Notes: generated by a model not told the origin, from the letters alone. Counted from the stretch's first letter, positions 7,804 to 17,779 are shown. The stretch is 64,000 nt of DNA from Citrobacter telavivensis (GCA_009363175.1 CP045205.1:3658001-3722000); one strand, 5' to 3'. Translations and numbers: made by a program.

Positions 7804-10332
7804 CTACTGATTTTTCAGCGCCTGCGGGTTCAGGGTAATGTCCTGATAGTAACTCACCCACGATGAATACTTCTCTGGCGAGTTCCAGACACGATAGTGT
7901 AAACGTGCCATCGTCACCGGATCGCTCAGCAGTACCAGACGGCGGTCGCGATTCAGTTTTTCCGGCGTTTCGTTCAGGGCTTGTTCGACGTGACGATCGC
8001 GGGCAATTTCCAGCACATGGCTTGCCCGATGACGTGCCGTCGCCATCGCCGTTGCCAGCGCATTAAACGACGGGTTGAACACCGCATGCATAAAGCCATC
8101 GTCGAGCGCGCGTTTACGGTTCATCACCAGATACTTATCGGTATCCACCAGTACCTGCGGCGGCGAATACTCTTCCGGGATCAGGAACAGCTTCCAGCGT
8201 TTGGTACGCAAACCGACCGTTGAACGGCTGGAGATCACCGAGACAAACGGCGACAGGATCAGCGAGACGACAATCGGTGCCAGCCAGAACAGGAAGCGCA
8301 GATCCAACCACGCCATTCCGACCGCCCACACCAGCCCCAGCAGCAACTGCGAACCGTGACGCATAAACGCTTCGCCCCACGGAGTCGAGTCATCGTCGCG
8401 CTGCGGCGAATTCCAGACCACTTCCCAACCGAGGAAGGCGCTCACCACGAAGACGGTGTGGAACAGCATGCGCACCGGCGCCAGCAGCACGGAGAACAGC
8501 ACCTCCAGCAGCAGCGACAGGGTGACGCGAATGAATCCACCGAACTCTTTGGTGCCTTTACACCAGATGAGCAGAATACTCAGCAGTTTAGGCAGGAACA
8601 GCAGCACCATCGTTGAAGCAAACAGCGCAATCGCCAGTTCAGGACGCCACTGCGGCCAGACCGGGAACAGCTGGCGCGGTTGCAGGAAGTATTGCGGCTC
8701 GGTGAGCGCGTGTACCACCTGCAGCGCGGTCGACAGCGCGAGGAACATAAACCACAATGGCGCGGAGAGATAAGACATCACCCCGGTCAGGAACACGGCG
8801 CGGTGAACCGGGTGCATCCCTTTCACAAGGAACAGACGGAAGTTCATCAGGTTGCCGTGACACCAGCGGCGGTCACGCTTCAGTTCGTCCAGCAGGTTTG
8901 GCGGCAGCTCTTCATAGGAGCCGGGCAGATCGTAAGCAATCCACACGCCCCACCCTGCACGACGCATCAGCGCCGCTTCCACGAAGTCGTGCGACAGGAT
9001 AGAACCGGCGAAAGAGCCTTCACCCGGCAGCGGCGCCAGCGCACAGTGTTCAATGAACGGCTTCACGCGGATGATGGCGTTGTGGCCCCAGTAGTGGGAT
9101 TCACCCAACTGCCAGAAGTGCAAACCGGCGGTGAACAAAGGTCCATATACGCGCGTCGCAAACTGCTGACAGCGAGCATACAGGGTGTCCATGCCGGACG
9201 CCTTCGGCGATGACTGAATGATCCCGGCATTCGGGTTCGCTTCCATCAAACGCACCAGACCGCTCAGGCATTCACCGGTCATGACGGAGTCAGCGTCCAG
9301 TACCACCATGTAGCTGTACTGGCTGCCCCAGCGACGGCAGAAGTCATCAATGTTACCGCTTTTACGCTTCACACGACGGCGACGACGGCGATAGAAAATC
9401 TGCCCTTCGCCCTGCACTTCAGCAATCAGTTCCATCCACGCCTTTTGCTCTGCGACGCAGATATCGGGGTTGTAGCTGTCACTGAGAATGTAGACATCAA
9501 AATGCTCGCCGTTGCCGGTCGCTTTTACCGATTCCCATGTGGCGCGCAGGCCCGCAAAAACGCGATCAACGTCTTCGTTACAGATCGGCATAATCAGCGC
9601 GGTACGGTGCTGCGGATTCAGCGGTTCATCCCCAACCGTTGACGCCGAAATACTGTACTTATCACGCCCAATCAGCAATTGCAGGAAGCCCATCAGCGCG
9701 GTCCAGAACCCGGCAGAAACCCAGCAGAACAGCACTGCAAAGAGGATCAAAATACCGGTTTGCAGCATATACGGCAGCAACTGCATGAAGGAGACCCACA
9801 GGTCCTGCCCGACCATATCCGCCGGATTGATCAGCGCCCAGCCCTGATACGGCAGAATCGTCTTCATGTACCAGGTCGCGACGACCGTCTGCGCCAACGT
9901 CAGCAACAGCAGCGTGTAACGGCGAATGGTGCCGACGGTACGCCACTTCTGCTCACTTTCCTGCTCTTCTTTGGTCAGCCGCGCCAGATAGCGCGGCGTG
10001 ACGTCACGCCCACGCAGGCGGTCCCAGAAACGCCCAACCGGGTTGGTACGCCAGGGATCGGGAAACATTGATGACCGTTTGGCTTTCGGCATCGCCTGAA
10101 GCTGGTCGCGCCCTTCGTCATCTTTGATCAGTTGCCCTTCGCCCAGCGAGTCTGGCCAGGCTTGTTGCAGACGGGCTTTGACAGAACCCTGCGGTGAATC
10201 GTCTTCTCGCGAGTAACGGCGATGCTCGGCATCCAGCGCTTCATGCACCGCGCGAATGTCAGTTTTCGGCAATGCCGCTTTCTCGATGTCCGAGAGCGGC
10301 AAGGCGTCAATGTACTCAGTTGTCTTATTCAT
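7804..10332 (-). CDS. mdoH: Glucan glucosyltransferase MdoH (OpgH)
   Basis: Inner-membrane processive family-2 glycosyltransferase that builds the beta-1,2 glucan backbone of osmoregulated periplasmic glucans from UDP-glucose. The 842 residues comprise a cytosolic N terminus, membrane segments near residues 140-215, the catalytic domain with VLDADSVMTG, and a C-terminal membrane block. The RRWCHG segment corresponds to the (Q/R)XXRW acceptor motif. The start at 10332 gives MNKTTEYIDA as in E. coli and overlaps the mdoG stop by eight bases. The C-terminal tail ends in ALKNQ and is a few residues shorter than E. coli. Confidence 0.95.
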   Translation of the reverse strand: MNKTTEYIDALPLSDIEKAALPKTDIRAVHEALDAEHRRYSREDDSPQGSVKARLQQAWPDSLGEGQLIKDDEGRDQLQAMPKAKRSSMFPDPWRTNPVGRFWDRLRGRDVTPRYLARLTKEEQESEQKWRTVGTIRRYTLLLLTLAQTVVATWYMKTILPYQGWALINPADMVGQDLWVSFMQLLPYMLQTGILILFAVLFCWVSAGFWTALMGFLQLLIGRDKYSISASTVGDEPLNPQHRTALIMPICNEDVDRVFAGLRATWESVKATGNGEHFDVYILSDSYNPDICVAEQKAWMELIAEVQGEGQIFYRRRRRRVKRKSGNIDDFCRRWGSQYSYMVVLDADSVMTGECLSGLVRLMEANPNAGIIQSSPKASGMDTLYARCQQFATRVYGPLFTAGLHFWQLGESHYWGHNAIIRVKPFIEHCALAPLPGEGSFAGSILSHDFVEAALMRRAGWGVWIAYDLPGSYEELPPNLLDELKRDRRWCHGNLMNFRLFLVKGMHPVHRAVFLTGVMSYLSAPLWFMFLALSTALQVVHALTEPQYFLQPRQLFPVWPQWRPELAIALFASTMVLLFLPKLLSILLIWCKGTKEFGGFIRVTLSLLLEVLFSVLLAPVRMLFHTVFVVSAFLGWEVVWNSPQRDDDSTPWGEAFMRHGSQLLLGLVWAVGMAWLDLRFLFWLAPIVVSLILSPFVSVISSRSTVGLRTKRWKLFLIPEEYSPPQVLVDTDKYLVMNRKRALDDGFMHAVFNPSFNALATAMATARHRASHVLEIARDRHVEQALNETPEKLNRDRRLVLLSDPVTMARLHYRVWNSPEKYSSWVSYYQDITLNPQALKNQ

Positions 10333-11878
10333 TGGCAGGTAACTGGTAGCTCCAGGTTTCACTCAACGTCTGATCGGCATTGACCAATGCAGCACGCATT
10401 TCAGTGGTTTTCTTCGCATCTTTCACTTTCACGCGCATCGTCATACGCCAACCTTTAGTGACCGGGTTGTAACGCACCGTTGTTTCCACGATCTCGCCGT
10501 TATCACCGATGCTGGTTTGCGCGGTGACCGGAGTATCCTGCGGTAGTTTTTTCATGTCCGTGCCGGTGAAGTCCACCACGAAGGCTATCGTGCCGTCAGG
10601 CTGGCGAATGAGATTCGACTGTTTGACATCGCCGGTGGAACGACGTGTCTGCTGCACCCAGGCGTTATCTGGCGCATGAAGTTTGTCTTCATCGCGGCTA
10701 AACGTCAGGGTGTATTTGAAGTTCATCTCTTTGCCCGGTTCAGGCAGTTGATCCGGCGTCCAGTAAGCCACGATGTTATCGTTGGTTTCATCATTGGTTG
10801 GAATTTCAACCAGTTCAATCTTACCTTTGCCCCACTCGCCTTTTGGCGTGATCCAGGCGCTTGGGCGCAGATCGTAACGGTCTTCGAGATCTTCAAAGCG
10901 TGAGAACTGACGGCCACGCTGCAGCAGGCCAAACCCCTGCGGGTTTTCCATTGCAAAACTGCTCACCGCAAGATGTTTCGGGTTATTCAGCGGACGCCAG
11001 ATCCATTCGCCGTTGCCGGCATGAATCGACAAGCCGTTGGAGTCATGCAGTTCCGGACGGTAGTTGGTTGCCGGAGAAGGCTGGTTCGGCCCGTACAGGA
11101 ACATACTGGTTAACGGCGCCACGCCCAGTTTGCCGACCTTATCGCGCAGGTAGACTTTCGATTGCACGTCGACGACGGTGTCACGTCCAGGGATTATCAC
11201 AAAACGATAGGCCCCGGCCGCTCGCGGAGAGTCCAGTAATGCATAAATCGTCAGGCGTTTGTCAGTCGGTTTTGGACGTTCGATCCAGAACTCACGGAAG
11301 CGGGGAAATTCTTCACCTGAGGGCAGCGCGGTATCAATGGCCAGACCGCGTGCAGACAGACCATAAACCTGACCGGCACCCAGAACGCGGAAATAGCTCG
11401 CGCCAAGCATACTGACGATTTCATCATTTTTCTCTTTGCTGTTGATCGGGTACAACACTTTGAAACCCGCAAAGCCGAGATCTTTTACTGTGTCTTTATC
11501 ATGCTGCACATCGCCAAAGTTAAAGTAGTCCGGGCTGTATTTGATTCTTTTGACAGCGGTTGCCGTGACTTCATTGATTTTGACCGGTGTGTCGAAGTAC
11601 ATACCCTGGTGGTAAAATTCGAGCTTAAATGGGGTCTTGAGATTGCTCCAGTAAGCTTTATCGCGATTAAACTGGATCTGCTGATAGTCCGCATATTTCA
11701 TGTCGCGGAAAACGGAGGGCAAGTTACTTTTTGGCGCCTCATAGCCTTTACCGGCTAAGGATTGAGCTTGCTTTGCAACGTCATCGATGGAGAAGGCCCA
11801 GGCCGACGACGTGTACAGCGTTAACATGACTGCCGCACCCAACCAACGCATTTTCATCATTTGTGATTTATGTTTCAT
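10325..11878 (-). CDS. mdoG: Periplasmic glucan biosynthesis protein MdoG (OpgG)
   Basis: Periplasmic protein needed for osmoregulated periplasmic glucan synthesis; recent work assigns OpgG a glucan hydrolase/branching-related role. A signal peptide (MRWLGAAVMLTLYTSSAWA) is followed by a beta-sandwich domain and a smaller Ig-like domain. The first ATG (11878) gives 517 residues and has GGGGGAAG 12 bases upstream. The internal ATG pair at 11860/11857 gives the 511 residues listed for E. coli but lacks a ribosome binding site. Both give the same mature protein. It is the first gene of the mdoGH operon and divergent from mdoC. Confidence 0.94.
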   Translation of the reverse strand: MKHKSQMMKMRWLGAAVMLTLYTSSAWAFSIDDVAKQAQSLAGKGYEAPKSNLPSVFRDMKYADYQQIQFNRDKAYWSNLKTPFKLEFYHQGMYFDTPVKINEVTATAVKRIKYSPDYFNFGDVQHDKDTVKDLGFAGFKVLYPINSKEKNDEIVSMLGASYFRVLGAGQVYGLSARGLAIDTALPSGEEFPRFREFWIERPKPTDKRLTIYALLDSPRAAGAYRFVIIPGRDTVVDVQSKVYLRDKVGKLGVAPLTSMFLYGPNQPSPATNYRPELHDSNGLSIHAGNGEWIWRPLNNPKHLAVSSFAMENPQGFGLLQRGRQFSRFEDLEDRYDLRPSAWITPKGEWGKGKIELVEIPTNDETNDNIVAYWTPDQLPEPGKEMNFKYTLTFSRDEDKLHAPDNAWVQQTRRSTGDVKQSNLIRQPDGTIAFVVDFTGTDMKKLPQDTPVTAQTSIGDNGEIVETTVRYNPVTKGWRMTMRVKVKDAKKTTEMRAALVNADQTLSETWSYQLPANE

Positions 11879-12140
11879 AATTAGTAAGCACTTCCCCCTT
11901 TGTGTGCTTATATCGATCCGATCTATTTTAATGGATAATCAGGCATTAGGACAACTGAATCCCTGCATTGTTCAGCACGCTGGCTCATGGTTTAGGCACC
12001 TCGCCGGACCCTTTTTCACTTTGCGTGCTTATCCTGGAGACAGGTCGTTGTTCTTCGTGTAGGGTTGCCACCGACTGTAACTATTAATCGGCTTAGGGAT
12101 AAGACGATTAGTCTGAGAATCTGAGAATACGAAAACCTCT

Positions 12141-13301
12141 ATGAATCCCGTACCCGCACAGCGTGAATATTTTCTTGACTCCATCCGCGCCTGGCTGATG
12201 TTGTTGGGTATTCCCTTCCATATCTCATTGATCTATTCCGGCCATAGCTGGCATGTGAACAGCGCTGAGCCCTCATGGTGGCTGACCCTGTTTAATGATT
12301 TTATCCATTCCTTCCGGATGCAGGTCTTTTTCGTTATTTCCGGTTATTTTTCGTACATGTTATTCCTGCGTTATCCGCTGAATCGCTGGTGGAAAGTACG
12401 CGTCGAACGCGTGGGTATTCCAATGCTTACCGCTATTCCTTTGCTGACGTTGCCGCAATTTATTATGTTGCAATATGTCAAAGGTAAAGCCGATAGCTGG
12501 CATTCACTCTCGCTGTATGAAAAATATAATACGCTGGTCTGGGAGTTAATTTCTCATCTCTGGTTTTTACTGGTACTGGTGGTATTAACAACCGTCAGTT
12601 TGTGGGTATTTAGCCGGATGCGAAAAAATCTGGAAAAATCGGATAAAAAACGGCTGGCCGCCGTGTCGATGGGCAAACTGACGCTGATCTTTTTCTTCCT
12701 GGGTATGGGTTACGCGGTGGTGCGACGGACGCTGTTCATTGTTTATCCACCGATTCTCAGTGACGGCTTGTTTAATTTCGTCGCGATGCAAACGCTCTTT
12801 TATGTGCCTTTCTTTATGCTGGGCGCGCTGGCCTTTATCTCACCCGAACTGAAGGCCCTTTTCACCACGCCTTCCCGGGGATGTACGCTGGGGGCGGTTT
12901 TCGCCTTCATCGCCTATTTGCTGAATCAGCGCTACGGCAGTGGCGACGCCTGGATGTACGAAACGGAATATGTCATCACCATGGTGCTCGGATTATGGAT
13001 GGTCAATGTGGTGTTTTCCCTCGGCCATCGTTTACTCAATTTCCAGTCAGCCCGCGTCACCTATTTTGTCAATGCGTCGCTGTTTATCTATCTGGTGCAT
13101 CATCCGTTAACGCTGTTTTACGGTGCGTGGATCACGCCGCATATTAGGTCGAATCTGCTGGGCTTTCTCTGCGGACTGATCTTTGTCGTGGGTATCGCAC
13201 TGGTATTGTACGAAATTCATTTGCGCATTCCGCTGTTCAAATTCCTGTTCTCCGGTAAGCCGGCGGTCAGGCAGGAACAAAGCAAAAAAGTGACCAGCTA
13301 A
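12141..13301 (+). CDS. mdoC: Glucan succinyltransferase MdoC (OpgC)
   Basis: Polytopic acyltransferase-3 family protein (386 residues, about ten membrane segments) that adds succinyl groups to periplasmic glucans. The conserved histidine of the family is in IPFHISLIYSGHSWH near the N terminus, and the R-X10-H type motif is in the following segments. It is divergent from mdoGH, separated by 262 bases that should hold both osmoregulated promoters. The C terminus is variable compared with E. coli. Confidence 0.94.
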   Translation: MNPVPAQREYFLDSIRAWLMLLGIPFHISLIYSGHSWHVNSAEPSWWLTLFNDFIHSFRMQVFFVISGYFSYMLFLRYPLNRWWKVRVERVGIPMLTAIPLLTLPQFIMLQYVKGKADSWHSLSLYEKYNTLVWELISHLWFLLVLVVLTTVSLWVFSRMRKNLEKSDKKRLAAVSMGKLTLIFFFLGMGYAVVRRTLFIVYPPILSDGLFNFVAMQTLFYVPFFMLGALAFISPELKALFTTPSRGCTLGAVFAFIAYLLNQRYGSGDAWMYETEYVITMVLGLWMVNVVFSLGHRLLNFQSARVTYFVNASLFIYLVHHPLTLFYGAWITPHIRSNLLGFLCGLIFVVGIALVLYEIHLRIPLFKFLFSGKPAVRQEQSKKVTS

Positions 13302-13315
13302 CGCTTGCTGCTACG

Positions 13316-14746
13316 TTAAAGCAGCCACTCGACAGGCAATAGCGTTGCCAGTCGTACCAGAACCCGCTTCCAGAATCCTGTGGCGGGTTCTTTTTTTAAC
13401 ACCAGCTCCTGGTCCTGCTGTCGATCCACCCAGTTGATTCGCCCCCAGCGATCGAGCCGCAGTTGCCAGGCCGCATCGCGTTGGCTTTCGGTGAATCGTC
13501 GGTGGATCAGCGTCGCCAGCGTCTCGCTTTCAATCACAAAGCCCATCTCGGTGTTCAACAACGTGGAACGCGGATCAAAATTGAGCGAGCCAATGAACAC
13601 TTTACGCCCGTCAATGCTGAACGTCTTGGCGTGCAGGCTGGAGCCGGAATTACCGGTCAGTCCGCGATCGTGAAGGACGATGTCGCGTTCACGCGTCGGC
13701 TTTAACTCGTACAGTTCTACGCCATAACGTAACAGTTTTTTCCGCCAGCGCGCGTAACCAGCATGCACCACCGCCACATCATTAGCGGCTAGTGAGTTGG
13801 TGAGGATCGCAATTTTGACGCCTTTACGCACCAGTTTCAGCAACTGGGCGACGCCTGCCCGGGTCGGGACAAAATAGGCAGAGATGATGTCAATCCGTTC
13901 TGCTGGTGAGCCCATCACGTCAAACAATCGTTGTGGCAGCAAAGAGTGACGCTGCGCTTTCCCCTCGCCTTTTGAAGGATCGTCACTTAACAGCCGGGTC
14001 TTCGCCCAGATGAGCGGTAGCGCCCCGCGATCGAGATGGGTCATAAAGGCGCTGGTTTCCAGTTTATGCTGGTATCGGCGGGTGATCGGGTCATTGTACC
14101 AGCTCTCGGGTAACTCGATGCGCTCGGTGATTTCTTGCTCCGACAGTGCCAGCACCGATTTCAACGTCGAGACCGACGCGCAGCGCCAGTAGCGTTCAAA
14201 ATCCTCCGCGACCTCCCTGACGACGGGGCCTATCGCCATCACGTCCAGGTCGGAAAATAGCGGTTCCTCCCCCGCGCCGAAATAGGCATCGCCTATGTTT
14301 CGCCCGCCCACCAGGGTGACGACACCATCTGCGGTATAGCTTTTGTTATGCATCCGCCGATTGAGCCGGGCAAAATCGGTCAGATAGCCCAACATTCGTA
14401 GCATGCGAAAAGAGAACGGATTAAACAGGCGAACTTCAATGTTGGGATGAGCGTCAAGCAGTTGCAGGGTGTTATCCAGCCCCGGCGTGTTGTTGTCATC
14501 AAGCAACAGGCGCACATGGACGCCGCGTTTTGCCGCCGCCAGCAGAACGGCGAACAACAGCCGCCCGGACATGTCGTCTTCCCAGATGTAGTACTGAACA
14601 TCCAGCGTACGCTCCGCCATTTCCGCCAGACGATAGCGGGCGGCAAAGGCGTCCAGACTGTCATCCAGCGCAAGAATGCCACACTCTCCGGGATGATTTT
14701 CACACAGAGGAGCTGTTGCGCGGGCGAGCCGGGTCAGTTCATTCAT
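13316..14746 (-). CDS. clsC: Cardiolipin synthase C
   Basis: Phospholipase-D superfamily enzyme (formerly YmdC) that makes cardiolipin using phosphatidylethanolamine as phosphatidyl donor to phosphatidylglycerol. The two HKD motifs are HNKSYTADGVVTLVGGRN and HAKTFSIDGRKVFIGSLNFD. The open frame extends to 14941, but it lies inside ymdB. The ATG at 14746 sits in an ATGAATGA overlap with the ymdB stop and gives 476 residues (473 in E. coli). The coupling fits the report that E. coli ClsC activity is raised by co-expressed YmdB. Confidence 0.93.
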   Translation of the reverse strand: MNELTRLARATAPLCENHPGECGILALDDSLDAFAARYRLAEMAERTLDVQYYIWEDDMSGRLLFAVLLAAAKRGVHVRLLLDDNNTPGLDNTLQLLDAHPNIEVRLFNPFSFRMLRMLGYLTDFARLNRRMHNKSYTADGVVTLVGGRNIGDAYFGAGEEPLFSDLDVMAIGPVVREVAEDFERYWRCASVSTLKSVLALSEQEITERIELPESWYNDPITRRYQHKLETSAFMTHLDRGALPLIWAKTRLLSDDPSKGEGKAQRHSLLPQRLFDVMGSPAERIDIISAYFVPTRAGVAQLLKLVRKGVKIAILTNSLAANDVAVVHAGYARWRKKLLRYGVELYELKPTRERDIVLHDRGLTGNSGSSLHAKTFSIDGRKVFIGSLNFDPRSTLLNTEMGFVIESETLATLIHRRFTESQRDAAWQLRLDRWGRINWVDRQQDQELVLKKEPATGFWKRVLVRLATLLPVEWLL

Positions 14747-15272
14747 CGCCTTGCTGGGTGAGTAAACGCTGGTAGAGTCGGGCTGTTTCTTCGTCATAAC
14801 AGACAAAGTATATCTGCTCAGGTAAAGCGCGACGGGTAATAAATTCCGAAACGGTCTTGAGTGCAATTTCTGCCGCCGCCGCACGCGGATATCCATAGAC
14901 TCCGGTGCTGATTGCCGGGAATGCAATAGAGGTGTAGCCATTGGCCAGCGCCAGATTCAGGCTATTGAAGTACGCATCCTGTAACTGTTGCGCTTCGTTA
15001 TGCTCGCCGCCGCGCCAGATTGGGCCGACGGTGTGAATGACCGCTTTGGCGGGAAGGTTACCCGCAAGCGTGATCACCGCATGACCCGTTGGGCACTCGC
15101 CCTGCTGCTGCCTGACCTTCATGCAGGCTTCCAGTAATGCGGGACCCGCGGCGCGGTGGATCGCCCCATCAACGCCTCCGCCCCCCATCAGTGATGAGTT
15201 AGCGGCATTGACGATGACATCAACCGCGACGGTGGTGATATCCCCCTGGATAACATGAATACGCGATTCCAT
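14739..15272 (-). CDS. ymdB: O-acetyl-ADP-ribose deacetylase YmdB
   Basis: Macrodomain protein of 177 residues that hydrolyses O-acetyl-ADP-ribose; in E. coli it also inhibits RNase III under stress. Visible motifs are VNAANSSLMGGGGVDGAIH and FPAISTGVYGYP, the two ligand-binding loops. An AAGGAG ribosome binding site lies five bases before the ATG at 15272. An upstream in-frame GTG at 15290 lacks such a site. The gene is translationally coupled to clsC. Confidence 0.94.
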   Translation of the reverse strand: MESRIHVIQGDITTVAVDVIVNAANSSLMGGGGVDGAIHRAAGPALLEACMKVRQQQGECPTGHAVITLAGNLPAKAVIHTVGPIWRGGEHNEAQQLQDAYFNSLNLALANGYTSIAFPAISTGVYGYPRAAAAEIALKTVSEFITRRALPEQIYFVCYDEETARLYQRLLTQQGDE

Positions 15273-15361
15273 AGAATCTCCTTGCTTCACTCTATTCTGT
15301 AAGTGTACAGCAGGGGTTCCCTTGAAATCGCTTTTTTCGTGAGTTTGTCTGACCAGCCCAT

Positions 15362-15685
15362 TCAGCGGTAATCGATACTCATCACCGCCAGCGTTTTCTG
15401 TTCATTGAGGTAGTGCAGGTCAACCGCGGCGATTTGTTTAAAGTGCTGCGGCGCGTTAAGCAATTCCTGCGGGGAATAATAGCGGGTCTGCGTGTGCCCC
15501 TCGTGATTGCACGACATTGCCAGGCGCTGCTGCACCCGACTCACCTCACAGGGTGGCTCCACAATTTGACCGACGAAATGAATAACCCCACCCTGTCCAC
15601 TCGTACCCGCCATGGCGGCGACCGAATTAAGGGCAAGAAGACCGAAAAGCAGAACGCTTGTTTTACGCGCGACAGATAACGGCAT
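15362..15685 (-). CDS. ymdA: Periplasmic protein YmdA
   Basis: A 107-residue exported protein with a signal peptide ending near SVAAMAG. The remainder contains a short beta-rich region with two cysteines (PPCEVSR, MSCNHEG) reminiscent of fimbrial subunit-like folds (GGVIHFVGQIVEPPCEV). It follows csgC as in E. coli, but its role in curli is unknown. The ATG at 15685 has a GAGGAA site upstream. The in-frame ATG at 15706 has none. Confidence 0.83.
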   Translation of the reverse strand: MPLSVARKTSVLLFGLLALNSVAAMAGTSGQGGVIHFVGQIVEPPCEVSRVQQRLAMSCNHEGHTQTRYYSPQELLNAPQHFKQIAAVDLHYLNEQKTLAVMSIDYR

Positions 15686-15831
15686 GATGGTTTCCTCAAT
15701 GAACATTCATCCTTGAGGGGTGATGTTTTCCCTGACGGTGATTACGCCCAGGAGTCACGCATTCCGCGTCACTCTATTCATAGTTCAGTCACCTCACCTC
15801 TGCCACCGTAACCGCATAAATTATCAGCCAG

Positions 15832-16164
15832 TTATGACGATTTCGCAGAAGGCGGCCACTGTTGTGATAAATGCAGCGATTGACCGTCAGAAACCGTAAC
15901 CACGATTTTGACGGTGTCTTGTGCAGAGATATTTAAACTGAGTCTGGTCAAATCAATGGCTTGATTAGCAGGTAGAGAAAGGGTCTTTTTCTGTTGTGAC
16001 TGACTTTGTCCCGCCACGCCTTCGCGAAGGGCTAAAATCTGGACCTGACACACGCAGGGTTGCGTCAGGGTAACCTGCGGCGTAATCGTGTAAATGTCAC
16101 CTTGCTGGGTTGTCGTAAAGGTTATCTGATTAGAGAGCGCCGCAAGGAGTAATAAGGTGTTCAT
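15832..16164 (-). CDS. csgC: Curli assembly protein CsgC
   Basis: Periplasmic immunoglobulin-fold chaperone of 110 residues that prevents premature CsgA amyloid formation. The N terminus is a short hydrophobic signal (MNTLLLLAALSN). The redox-type CXC motif is present as QPCVCQV. It is the last gene of csgBAC, separated from csgA by a hairpin that probably lowers its expression. Confidence 0.94.
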   Translation of the reverse strand: MNTLLLLAALSNQITFTTTQQGDIYTITPQVTLTQPCVCQVQILALREGVAGQSQSQQKKTLSLPANQAIDLTRLSLNISAQDTVKIVVTVSDGQSLHLSQQWPPSAKSS

Positions 16165-16176
16165 GATGTCCTCCCG

Positions 16177-16203
16177 AAAAAAAACAGGGCTTTCGCCCTG
16201 TTT
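16177..16203 (-). terminator. Terminator/attenuator between csgA and csgC
   Basis: On the minus strand AACAGGGC-GAAA-GCCCTGTT is followed by a run of T. It should end most csgBA transcripts before csgC. Confidence 0.8.
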
Positions 16204-16224
16204 ATATTCAGCACATAAACTGAA

Positions 16225-16683
16225 TTAGTACTGGTTAGCCGTGGCGTTGTTACCAAAACCAACTTGTTTAACCAGAACGCTGGAGTCAGAAGCCGTCTGG
16301 TTAACCAGCGCGGCGTTACGTCCACCGTATTGGCTCACAGTAATATCCGAGTTTTTGCCGTTCCACTGATCGATGGTGGCGTTGTTTTTGAAGCCTTTCT
16401 GAGTCAGATCAATGGTGCTGTTATCTGAACCCTGGCCAACATCGGCGCCGTTACCATAGCCGTGCTGAGTGATTGTAGTGTCTGATTTACGAGCGTCGCT
16501 TTGCAGCGCAAGTGCGGCGTTATTGGTCCCGAACTGATAGATACTCAGGGTCGATTCCGGGCCAGAACTGCTTCCGCCACCGCCGTGATTACCGCCACCG
16601 CCGCCCCACTGTGGAACGGAACCAGCCAGAGCACTGCCAGAAACCACGATTGCTGCAAATGCTGCCACTTGTAAAAGTTTCAT
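16225..16683 (-). CDS. csgA: Major curlin subunit CsgA
   Basis: Secreted amyloid subunit of curli fibres, 152 residues. After a signal peptide (cleaved near SALAG) comes the N22-like glycine-rich export signal (PQWGGGGGNHGGGG). Five imperfect repeats of about 22 residues follow, each with the S-X5-Q-X-G-X-(G/N)-N-X-A-X3-Q pattern; for example STIDLTQKGFKNNATIDQ and SSVLVKQVGFGNNATANQ. Repeat 1 is atypical in ending ALALQSD. The start MKLLQVAAFAAIV at 16683 matches E. coli; the frame is open 12 codons further but lacks support. Confidence 0.95.
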   Translation of the reverse strand: MKLLQVAAFAAIVVSGSALAGSVPQWGGGGGNHGGGGSSSGPESTLSIYQFGTNNAALALQSDARKSDTTITQHGYGNGADVGQGSDNSTIDLTQKGFKNNATIDQWNGKNSDITVSQYGGRNAALVNQTASDSSVLVKQVGFGNNATANQY

Positions 16684-16723
16684 GGTAAACCCCCATCGGA
16701 TTGATTTAAGCGTCGTCAATGTA

Positions 16724-17179
16724 TTAGCGTTGAGTTACGCGAATTGCCATTTGCGACTGTCTCTGCACTACAACTGCTGTTTTCTGAGTACCATACTGAG
16801 TAATATTTGCTTTATTTCCAGAACCTTTCTGGATAATCATCGCAGTATTACCGTAATTACTTTGCGAAATACTGGCATCATTGGAATTACCCGACTGAGC
16901 AATATACGCAAAGTTATAAGCTCCTGATTGGTCAACTTTGGCCCGGTTGTTTCCACCTTCTTGTGAAACTACCGACAAAAGCTTAGAACCGTCCTGGCGT
17001 ATCTTTGCACTATTATTAGTGCCGTCCTGACCAATAATGGCTGCCTGATTAAATGAAGACTTGCTTAATTCATTTACCGCAAAGTTATATTCCGAATTTG
17101 CTAAATCATAACTTGTTGCGGAAGCAATCCCAGGCGCACCCAGTACTGTTAACATCATAAATAACAATTTGTTTTTCAT
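16724..17179 (-). CDS. csgB: Minor curlin subunit / nucleator CsgB
   Basis: Outer-membrane-associated nucleator that templates CsgA polymerisation, 151 residues. A signal peptide (MKNKLLFMMLTVLGAPGIASA) precedes five curlin repeats (for example NQAAIIGQDGTNNSAKIRQ and NKANITQYGTQKTAVVVQ). The last repeat is rich in Gln and Arg, as is typical of the CsgB anchor end. First gene of csgBAC, 40 bases upstream of csgA. Confidence 0.95.
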   Translation of the reverse strand: MKNKLLFMMLTVLGAPGIASATSYDLANSEYNFAVNELSKSSFNQAAIIGQDGTNNSAKIRQDGSKLLSVVSQEGGNNRAKVDQSGAYNFAYIAQSGNSNDASISQSNYGNTAMIIQKGSGNKANITQYGTQKTAVVVQRQSQMAIRVTQR

Positions 17180-17290
17180 GTTGTCACCCTGGACCTGGTC
17201 GTACATCGAGAAAATAACGTTCTCATCAGTTTTGTTGTTAACGCTAAACGTAATTTGTTAACGCTGCGTTACGATGAAGAGTATGTCCGC

Positions 17291-17314
17291 GGAAACATTT
17301 TAAATAACTCACCC
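17291..17314 (-). promoter_or_regulatory. Probable CsgD-binding site of csgBAC
   Basis: The minus strand reads GGGTGAGTTATTTAAAATG then TTTCC, very like the E. coli csgB promoter segment protected by CsgD, followed by a csgB-type -10 region (CATACTC). About 110 bases upstream of the csgB start. Confidence 0.6.
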
Positions 17315-17737
17315 GCCAGTGGTATTTTTATATATTCGCTCACCCCAAAGTGCTAATTTTGACACAAATACCCTGTTATTTACGCTTATTTTATTTTTTA
17401 CAGACTTACCGTTGATGCATTTTAGCGACATCAACCAATGGGCTGTACAGTGGGCTTTCCAGGTGATGTTGTGTCGTTTAAGAAGTGAGAGATGAGCAAG
17501 TCGTGACAAGCATCGTTTTTTTCGTCATCAAAATGCGCGACATCAACGGATGTCATGACGTAGCAATTTATCATCAGATTAAGGACTAGCATTATTTTGA
17601 CTTTTTATATTAAATTCATAGTGTTAATATAATTTGTATGATTTTTTAAATCTGTGCAATAACAGCGGAATGTACAACTTTTCTATCAAATCTAAACTTA
17701 AAAAAAGCTTAAGACTAACAAATTAATATATATTTTT

Positions 17738-17763
17738 ACATTCCGTTACATGTTTAACACTTG
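17738..17763 (+). promoter_or_regulatory. OmpR-type site upstream of csgD
   Basis: A segment with TTACATGTTTAACACTTG corresponds closely to the E. coli OmpR D1 site of the csgD promoter. Confidence 0.65.
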
Positions 17764-17779
17764 CTTTAAGATTTGTAAT

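Noticed and set aside
16225..17179. Repetitive DNA in csgA and csgB as possible CRISPR or tandem array
   Set aside because: Repeats are imperfect, about 66 bases, in frame and encode curlin repeats.
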